11,845 nt of DNA, from the NCBI GenBank assembly GCA_016932895.1, contig JAFGCA010000269.1:1-11845 (forward strand), in the 5' to 3' direction. Positions 1 through 5,590 of this stretch are shown in pieces. Below the pieces are notes generated by a model. That model saw only the letters and a list, made by a program, of their open reading frames with translations. It was not told where the DNA came from and ran no database searches. Every line of letters begins with the position of its first letter. The stretch's first letter is position 1. The translations under genes and the position numbers were made by a program. This stretch comes from Sedimentisphaerales bacterium. Lineage in GTDB: Bacteria > Planctomycetota > Phycisphaerae > Sedimentisphaerales > SG8-4.

Positions 1-78
1 ATTGTCACAGCCATGACCCAATACATGAAAACCGGCCAACTACCGCCACTACCGGACAAAACCGTTGCAAATCAGTGA
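1..78 (+). CDS. C-terminal end of an unidentified protein (5' end outside window)
   Basis: The plus-strand frame starting at base 1 stays open for 25 codons and stops at TGA (76-78). The tail contains a segment reading QYMKTGQLPPLPDKTVANQ. A 'KTG-x-PP' run followed by a short polar end recalls the C-termini of Gfo/Idh/MocA-type oxidoreductases, which often sit beside planctomycete sulfatases, but this is only a resemblance. The stop lies inside the 3' end of the converging sulfatase gene, so the two genes would overlap by 7 bases tail to tail. With only 25 codons visible, the frame could be open by chance, and no function is assigned. Confidence 0.4.
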   Translation: MVTAMTQYMKTGQLPPLPDKTVANQ

Positions 79-1424
79 GTGCTTACAGCCTCCAATCTCC
101 TTCTGACGTTCGCGCAGTCCGGCAGATTGATGAGATTCCTCATTTCGTGGGGGTCTTCCTGATGATCGTACAGCACGTCGAATATCCCGGGAGAGTAGAC
201 GTAACGGCCATCCCAGACGGCCCGCCACGCTTTGGCGGCAGTCCGGGCACCGTGCAAACCCAGGTAAAGGGCCTCGTTCGATTTCCCCTTGCCTGTGAGG
301 CACCAGGCGGCCATGCTGTCGCCCTGCATCGTCGAGGGGACGGGCAGACCCGCCAGATCAAGGAGCGTCGGCGCCAGATCGACGCTGCTGACGAGGCAGT
401 CATGCACCTGCCCCGGTTTGATTCTCGCCGGCCACCGGATTATCAGAGGAATGCGGAAGGCATGGGCGAAGGGGGCCCCCTTGCCGCGCAGCCGGTTCGG
501 CGAGCAATGGCTGCCGAGTTTGTCCCCGTGATCGCTCGTGTACAGGATGATCGTGTTGTGATCCACGCCCAACTCGCGCAGCCCTTTCAGGAGCCGGCCT
601 ACCTCAAAGTCGATGGCAGTGACTTGCCCGTAGTAGACCTGAAGAATCTCGCGAAGCTCCTTCTCCTTCTCGGTGGAGAATCGGCCCGCGACATCGGGGG
701 CAAGCCCGAACGCGTTCGGATCATACATTTTCAGGAACTTCTCCGGACACTGCTGGGGCAGGTGAGGCGGCCCGTACGCCACATAGTCGAGCCACGGCTT
801 GTTTCTGTCTCGGCCTCGACGCACGAAATCAAGCGCCATGTCCGTATGCCAGGCAGGCTCCCAATCGTACCCTTCGACAGGGTGTTTTTTCTGGTTGTCA
901 TCGTATTTCCAGACGTCGAAGTACTCGTGATTCTTCTCGTACCCGTGCCATTCCTGCCATCCCTGGCGCCGCGGCCCGGGCTCGACATAACCTCCCGGCT
1001 GCTCGCGGGGAATGCCCCCGTCCAGGTGCCACTTGCCGATATATCCGGTGGCATAGCCTTTGCCGGCGAAGATCTCCGCGAACGTCGTCAGCTCCGGGTC
1101 CAGCAGCAGGTTGTTTCGATCCACTCCGTGCGTGTGAGGATAGAGGCCGGTCTGGAATGTTCCGCGGAAGGGAGAGCATACCGGGCTGGAGCTGGCACAG
1201 TTGGCGAACCGAACGCCTTCGGCTGCGAGCCGGTCGAGATTGGGCGTTATCGCCCGTTCGTCTCCAGCACAGCGCATGATCGTGCCACGATGTTGATCGG
1301 GTTGGATCACGAGCACGTTCGGCCGTTCCGTACGTGTCGCGTCTGCTCGTGCCAGGATCGAGAGATTGAGTTGAACCGCTGCGGCGCAGGCCGCCTTCTC
1401 GAATTGACGTCGGGTGATATTCAT
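72..1424 (-). CDS. Tat-exported S1-family sulfatase (sulfatase 1)
   Basis: A 450-residue formylglycine-dependent sulfatase that would hydrolyse sulfate esters of a carbohydrate outside the cytoplasm; its substrate cannot be read from the sequence. The N-terminus has a twin-arginine motif, TRRQFEK (residues 4-10), followed by an Ala-rich stretch. The metal-binding Asp is in PDQ (D43). The sulfatase signature is CSPFR at 83-87, where Cys83 would be converted to formylglycine. GKWHL (130-134), GPPHLP (about 218-223), TSDHG (296-300) and Lys315 are further active-site blocks. The C-terminal LYDHQEDPHEMRNL is typical of the family. The ATG at 1424 was chosen because it starts just before the Tat motif and has GAGG upstream; a start at 1607 would overlap the preceding gene by about 140 bases. 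It is the last gene of a three-sulfatase run, 43 bases after its neighbour, and is more divergent than the other two. Confidence 0.93.
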   Translation of the reverse strand: MNITRRQFEKAACAAAVQLNLSILARADATRTERPNVLVIQPDQHRGTIMRCAGDERAITPNLDRLAAEGVRFANCASSSPVCSPFRGTFQTGLYPHTHGVDRNNLLLDPELTTFAEIFAGKGYATGYIGKWHLDGGIPREQPGGYVEPGPRRQGWQEWHGYEKNHEYFDVWKYDDNQKKHPVEGYDWEPAWHTDMALDFVRRGRDRNKPWLDYVAYGPPHLPQQCPEKFLKMYDPNAFGLAPDVAGRFSTEKEKELREILQVYYGQVTAIDFEVGRLLKGLRELGVDHNTIILYTSDHGDKLGSHCSPNRLRGKGAPFAHAFRIPLIIRWPARIKPGQVHDCLVSSVDLAPTLLDLAGLPVPSTMQGDSMAAWCLTGKGKSNEALYLGLHGARTAAKAWRAVWDGRYVYSPGIFDVLYDHQEDPHEMRNLINLPDCANVRRRLEAVSTH

Positions 1425-1467
1425 TGGCTCAAATGACCTCATGGTGCTGCAATGAAAGTTGGGTAGC

Positions 1468-2958
1468 TCACGCGCCTTTCTCGACCTCTCCGAAGTACTT
1501 CTTACGAATCCAGGCGGGCTGCCACTTGTCCGGCTTTCGCTCGCGTCCGGCCAGGTCGATTTCTTTGGGTTTCGGCTTGTCCGTCGTAAGCGAAAGCGTA
1601 TCGCCAACTCTGGCCTGCCACGCCTTCATCAGCCCGAGCAGACGCTCGACGGTGGCCTGGTGTTCCGGCTCGGCCGCGAGGTTGTGCGTCTCATGCGGGT
1701 CGTCTTGCAGGTCGAAGAGTTGGGTGTGATTGATCTCGGGATACCGTATGAGCTTCCAACGGTCGTCTCGTACCGCCCGTTGGATGTTGCGGAAGGGCAG
1801 GAAAATCGAGTCGCGGACCCGGGACTTCTCGCCGCGCCAGATGGGCGCGAGACTGGAGCCCTCGACGCCTGCCGGCACGTTGACGCCCAACACGTCACAG
1901 ACCGTGGGAAAGATGTCGAAGAGATAGGAAAATGCCTCGGATTCCGCGCCCGTAGGCACACCGGGGCCGCGAAAAATGAGCGGCGCGCGCATCGAGTGCT
2001 CGTAGACGCTCTGCTTGCCCAGCAGACCGTGGCTGCCGACGGCGAGGCCCTGGTCCGAGGCGAAGATCACCAGTGTGTTCGCCGCCTGGCCCGTTTCGTC
2101 GAGAGTGGCGAGGATGCGGCCGATCTGCTCGTCCAGATGTGTGATCAGGCCATAGTATTCGCAGAGCTGATCGCTGATGACCTCGGGCGTCCGAGGCCAC
2201 GCGGCCAGGTTCTCGTCCCGGCCGCCGGTGCAGTGACCATTGTCGAATGGATGCTGCGGCAGGAAATTCTTCGGCAGCGGCGGGCGGTTCCGGTAGTACA
2301 TCTCACGGTACTTCACTGGCGGTTGCCTGGGATCGTGCGGCGCCGTGAAGGGTACGTAGGCGTAGAAGGGTTTGTCTCCTTTGTATCTTCTGAGGAACTC
2401 GATGGCCGCGTCGGCAAAGAGCTCGCTGGAGAACGTGCCGCCGGTGCGCGGCCCGGTGAGTTTTCCGTTTGGCCCCAGGTCGCGTACGGGTACACGCGTG
2501 TGATCGGACATACCGCCGAACATGATCGCCTTGCCGCGTTCGAATCCGCGCAGCCAGGACTTCTGGCCGTTGTGCCATTTACCCGTGGCAAACGTCATGT
2601 AGTTTTGCCGACGCAGAAGCTCGGGCAAGATGACGGCGTTCGACAGGTCGTTCTTGACGTGAAACCAGGTCCGGCCCGAATTGACCATCGCGCGGCTGGG
2701 CACGCACACCGCGCCGCTGTTGCCCCCGAAGCAGTAGTTGCGCTTGAAACTGAATCCTTCGCGCACCAGGCGGTCGAGATTCGGCGTCTTGATGTACGCG
2801 TTGCCCCAGGCGCCGATGGTGTCGGCACGCTGGTCGTCCGAATACAGGAACAGTACGTTCAACCGCGTTCGTTTCGACGAACGGCCGATCCCGCTGAGCA
2901 TGTGCGGGCCTGCCAGCGCCGCCATTCCCATCGTCGCAATAAAGTCCCGTCTGTTCAT
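1468..2958 (-). CDS. Tat-exported S1-family sulfatase (sulfatase 2)
   Basis: A 496-residue formylglycine-dependent sulfatase. It begins MNRRDFIATMG, a twin-arginine leader with a hydrophobic stretch to about residue 24. The metal-binding pair is in YSDDQR (D41, D42). The maturation signature CVPSR is at 85-89, with Cys85 the predicted formylglycine. Downstream blocks include TGKWHNG, the histidine in TAPHDPR, and ASDQGLAVGSHGLLGKQ for the second metal and substrate site. FDLQDDPHETHNL marks the usual C-terminal subdomain. The ATG at 2958 is supported by GAAAGG six bases upstream (2965-2970) and by the Tat motif. A GTG at 2985, overlapping the TAG stop of the preceding gene by one base, is an alternative that would add nine residues. 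It closely resembles sulfatase 3 and is probably a tandem paralogue. The substrate is unknown. Confidence 0.94.
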   Translation of the reverse strand: MNRRDFIATMGMAALAGPHMLSGIGRSSKRTRLNVLFLYSDDQRADTIGAWGNAYIKTPNLDRLVREGFSFKRNYCFGGNSGAVCVPSRAMVNSGRTWFHVKNDLSNAVILPELLRRQNYMTFATGKWHNGQKSWLRGFERGKAIMFGGMSDHTRVPVRDLGPNGKLTGPRTGGTFSSELFADAAIEFLRRYKGDKPFYAYVPFTAPHDPRQPPVKYREMYYRNRPPLPKNFLPQHPFDNGHCTGGRDENLAAWPRTPEVISDQLCEYYGLITHLDEQIGRILATLDETGQAANTLVIFASDQGLAVGSHGLLGKQSVYEHSMRAPLIFRGPGVPTGAESEAFSYLFDIFPTVCDVLGVNVPAGVEGSSLAPIWRGEKSRVRDSIFLPFRNIQRAVRDDRWKLIRYPEINHTQLFDLQDDPHETHNLAAEPEHQATVERLLGLMKAWQARVGDTLSLTTDKPKPKEIDLAGRERKPDKWQPAWIRKKYFGEVEKGA

Positions 2959-2964
2959 ACCTGG

Positions 2965-2970
2965 CCTTTC
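2965..2970 (-). promoter_or_regulatory. Ribosome binding site of sulfatase 2
   Basis: GAAAGG on the minus strand lies six bases before the ATG at 2958. It favours that start over the in-frame GTG at 2985, which overlaps the previous stop codon. Confidence 0.6.
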
Positions 2971-2984
2971 TCTCATCAGCTTCA

Positions 2985-4415
2985 CTATCCTTTCTTCGCT
3001 TTCTTCGGCGGGGCGTTCTTCCGGAAGAATTCAACGTCGACGGGCGCCGGGTTCGGCGTATCCGACGTCAACGGTTGCGTGTCGCCCAGTTTCCGCTGCC
3101 ACCGGCTAATCAGGGATATCATCCTCTCGATTCGTTCCGCTTGGCCCGGGTCGCCGGACAGGTCTTCTGTTTCGTGCGGATCGTTTCGCAGGTCGAACAA
3201 CTGGGTCTTGTTGATCCGCGGGTAGCGAATCAGCTTCCAGCGCTCGTCGCGCACCGCCCGCTGGCACTGGCGATACGACGAGAACAGTGTCTCCCGCACG
3301 CCGGGCTCCCGGCCGCCGATGACGGAAGCCAGGCTGCGACCGTCCAGCCCGTCGGGAACCGGTGCGCCGACGAGCTCGCACACCGTAGGGAAGATGTCCA
3401 TCAGGTACACCAGCGCATCGGAGCGGCCTTTCGGAACGCCGGGACCGGTGAAGATGAGCGGGACCTTGCCGGAGTGCTCATATACGGATTGCTTGCCCAT
3501 CAGGCCGTGGCTGCCGATGGCCAGGCCGTTGTCCGAGGAGAAGATGATGACGGTGTTCTCGAACTGACCGAGGTCTTTGAGCGTCTGAAACAGCCGGCCG
3601 AAGTGATGATCCAGCCCGGTAATCATGCCGTAGTACTCGTGAAGGTGCCGGCGGATCGCCTCCCGCGTGCGAGGCCACGCTTCGAGGCACTCATCCCGGA
3701 TGGTGAGCTCGCCGTTATTGAAGGGGTGGAAGGGCAGGTAGTTCTCCGGCAGGGGGATGTCCCGGCGGCGGTACATGTCCAGGTATTCCTGCGCCGGGAT
3801 GCGCAAGTCGTGCGGCTCCGAGACGCCCAGGTATATGAAGAACGGCCTGTCTGAGGAACGGGACTTGAGGAAGCTGATGGCGTCGTCGACGACGATCTTG
3901 CCCGGCTGAACGCTTTTGAACTTGTTGTGATGGACGACATACCTGGTGTGGTCGAAACGCTTGTGGATCAGCCTGGCGGTGTTGCCGCTCTTGCCGTGGT
4001 GATAGGTTTCGTAGCCGGCGGCTTTCATGGAATCCGGGAAGTTGGGCTTGTCGGCCGAGGCGTAATTCCGGCTGTTCTTGCCCAGCTTGCCCGTGAAGCG
4101 AAAATAGGCCCGGCCGCTCATCAGCATGTTCCGACTCGGCAGGCACACCGCGCCCACGTCGGCGCCCAGGCAGTAGGCGTTGTTGAAGGCAAAGCCCGAC
4201 TGCGCGATCTCGTCCAGGTTGGGCGTCTTAATGTGGGGATTGCCCAGCGCGCCGATCGTATCGCCGCGCTGGTCGTCGGTGAGCAAGAGCAGTATATTCG
4301 GTTTCCCTGCTTCAAGGTTGTGCTGGCCGAAGCAGGTCGGCGCCAGAGTGAGAGAACCGGCGAGAAGGGCGCCGGACTTCATGAATTTGCGTCGATCGAG
4401 GATGTGTTTTATCAC
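2985..4415 (-). CDS. Tat-exported S1-family sulfatase (sulfatase 3), GTG start
   Basis: A 476-residue formylglycine-dependent sulfatase, first of the three in transcription order. The leader carries DRRKFMK (residues 7-13), a good twin-arginine motif, then an Ala/Leu-rich core ending near residue 30. The metal-binding Asp pair is in LTDDQR (D47, D48). CLPSR at 91-95 is the maturation signature, with Cys91 the predicted formylglycine. HHGKSG, SEPHDLR and [17 protein letters not shown] complete the active-site blocks. [13 protein letters not shown] lies near the C-terminus, which ends in a Lys-rich tail. The GTG at 4415 is preferred because AGGAAGG sits five bases upstream and the Tat motif follows. 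An ATG at 4382 would cut the arginine pair off, and a start at 4550 would add a Cys-rich, unsupported extension. Its stop is 26 bases from the next start. The substrate is unknown. Confidence 0.93.
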   Translation of the reverse strand: MIKHILDRRKFMKSGALLAGSLTLAPTCFGQHNLEAGKPNILLLLTDDQRGDTIGALGNPHIKTPNLDEIAQSGFAFNNAYCLGADVGAVCLPSRNMLMSGRAYFRFTGKLGKNSRNYASADKPNFPDSMKAAGYETYHHGKSGNTARLIHKRFDHTRYVVHHNKFKSVQPGKIVVDDAISFLKSRSSDRPFFIYLGVSEPHDLRIPAQEYLDMYRRRDIPLPENYLPFHPFNNGELTIRDECLEAWPRTREAIRRHLHEYYGMITGLDHHFGRLFQTLKDLGQFENTVIIFSSDNGLAIGSHGLMGKQSVYEHSGKVPLIFTGPGVPKGRSDALVYLMDIFPTVCELVGAPVPDGLDGRSLASVIGGREPGVRETLFSSYRQCQRAVRDERWKLIRYPRINKTQLFDLRNDPHETEDLSGDPGQAERIERMISLISRWQRKLGDTQPLTSDTPNPAPVDVEFFRKNAPPKKAKKG

Positions 4416-4420
4416 GATGT

Positions 4421-4427
4421 CCTTCCT
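4421..4427 (-). promoter_or_regulatory. Ribosome binding site deciding the GTG start of sulfatase 3
   Basis: AGGAAGG on the minus strand is five bases before the GTG at 4415. It is a strong purine-rich site and the main reason for choosing this non-ATG start. Confidence 0.7.
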
Positions 4428-4429
4428 TT

Positions 4430-4446
4430 CCGTCCCTTTGGGACAG
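4430..4446 (-). other. Hairpin just upstream of the sulfatase 3 ribosome binding site
   Basis: On the minus strand CUGUCCC-AAA-GGGACGG folds into seven pairs, one of them U-G, closed by an AAA triloop. It ends three bases before the ribosome binding site. It could be a 5' mRNA stabiliser, a processing site between the pilin-like and sulfatase messages, or chance. The 160-base gap in which it lies shows nothing else that I recognise. Confidence 0.35.
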
Positions 4447-4575
4447 ACTCGCACTGCGATCCTGCCGCATCTTGGCGTTGTGTGCTGGTCACCCGGCGGT
4501 AGTGCATCGTATTTCTTTGGGATGGTAGTCGAAGATTCTTCACAACACAAGTGCGTGGCTTCGGTCGCGACATCG

Positions 4576-5373
4576 TCAGTACTCTTTGAGCGGTTGCATC
4601 CACTGCGGCCAATCCTCTGTCACGGCGCCGCCGGCTTTCGTCCAGGGGCCGGTCGTGTCGAATGCCTTGTGCCACTTCAGTGCCCAAAGCTCCTTGAGGC
4701 CGACCCTGCGCACAGAAAAGTCGACGAAGACCGCGTTGATGCAACCGTGGTGGCGGTCGATGCAGTAGCGTTGCATCATGCCGGACCCGCCGGTCCCGTT
4801 CTCAAAGGTCGGCGGCGTGTTCGTGTGCTCCGGCATGCCCCCGAGCCACACGGCATCCATGAACAGCGGGATGCGATAGGCCCCTCGGACGTCCGGGCTC
4901 ACCCAGTACCACGCGTGATCGCCGTGGACGCCGCCGGGGTTTCTTGCCTGGGCCGGATTGCCGACGTAGTCGTTGATCCCGTAGCTGCCGGCCAGGCCGG
5001 CGTAGCCGTACCGGGGATCATCGTCGGCAAAAATGCCGTACGCTTCAAACGTCGAGCCCCACAGATTGCTGTTCTGATTGAGCCGGGTGGCCGACGGGCA
5101 GAAGTTGATGTTCTCGTTCTGATACCACGGCTTCAACGCGCCGATCCACACGTGTCCCTGTTGCGTGGTGGACCAGGCCCCGTAGAATTTGTAGTCGTTG
5201 TCGTCGGTGTACATATTGAAGATCAGGCCCCAGTGTTTCAGGTTGGACAGGCACGCCACGGCCCGGCCCTGCTTCCGCGCCCGGCTCAGCGCGGGCATGA
5301 GAATGGCCATCAGCAACGCAATGACGGCTATCACGACCAACAGCTCAATGAGCGTGAAACCCCTGCGCTTCAT
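4576..5373 (-). CDS. Prepilin-type N-terminal cleavage/methylation domain protein (pseudopilin-like, H-x9-D type)
   Basis: A 265-residue protein starting [14 protein letters not shown], a type IV prepilin leader. Prepilin peptidase would cut after Gly5, leaving Phe at the mature N-terminus with the conserved Glu at mature position 5. The hydrophobic helix spans about residues 6-28 and is followed by [21 protein letters not shown], typical of planctomycete and related pseudopilins. Near the C-terminus, residues 208-218 read H-x9-D, the signature position of the H-x9-DG group, but the next residue is Phe rather than Gly. The end ([17 protein letters not shown], then WPQWM) also looks like the Phycisphaerae members I know. 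It would sit in the inner membrane with a periplasmic globular domain, possibly tied to a type II secretion-like machine. The ATG at 5373 gives the usual short leader; 5421 would lengthen it by 16 residues. It lies between the LamG gene and the sulfatases in the same orientation. Confidence 0.9.
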   Translation of the reverse strand: MKRRGFTLIELLVVIAVIALLMAILMPALSRARKQGRAVACLSNLKHWGLIFNMYTDDNDYKFYGAWSTTQQGHVWIGALKPWYQNENINFCPSATRLNQNSNLWGSTFEAYGIFADDDPRYGYAGLAGSYGINDYVGNPAQARNPGGVHGDHAWYWVSPDVRGAYRIPLFMDAVWLGGMPEHTNTPPTFENGTGGSGMMQRYCIDRHHGCINAVFVDFSVRRVGLKELWALKWHKAFDTTGPWTKAGGAVTEDWPQWMQPLKEY

Positions 5374-5504
5374 GTCAGCTACCCCGGGATGCAGACTTCG
5401 TCTTTCCATGACCAGCAGCACGACGTCCGTCGGACGAGAAGAGCGCTGTTGTCTGAATTCATACGCCGAGAAACTGTACGCTGCAATTCCTCTCGACAGC
5501 CCCG

Positions 5505-5541
5505 GGGACCCGCAGGGGACGTGACGTCCCGTGCGGGGCCC
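5505..5541 (-). terminator. Strong stem-loop downstream of the LamG gene (possible terminator or mRNA 3' end)
   Basis: Fifteen base pairs with two mismatches and a TGA loop: 5505-5507 with 5539-5541, 5509-5514 with 5532-5537, and 5516-5521 with 5525-5530. It lies about 50 bases past the LamG stop. There is no T-run after the stem on the minus strand, so a simple intrinsic terminator is not supported; it may protect a 3' end or act with a factor. The remainder of the 217-base gap (5374-5590) shows no other clear feature. Confidence 0.4.
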
Positions 5542-5590
5542 GCGGAGCGTGTGGCCCTGTTGGCCATACGCTATTTCTGAAAGAGAGACC

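Noticed and set aside
83..1424. Phe inside the sulfatase 1 signature (CSPFR) as a sign of an inactive enzyme.
   Set aside because: The required Cys, Pro and Arg are all present, and aromatic residues at this variable position are familiar in active-type family members.
1425..1607. Upstream extension of sulfatase 1 to a start at 1607.
   Set aside because: It would overlap sulfatase 2 by about 140 bases and add 61 residues before the Tat signal.
75..3225. Long plus-strand open frames (453 codons at 75-1436 and 588 codons at 1459-3225) opposite the sulfatases.
   Set aside because: They are antisense to genes with clear catalytic motifs, show no recognisable domains, and arise readily opposite GC-rich coding sequence.
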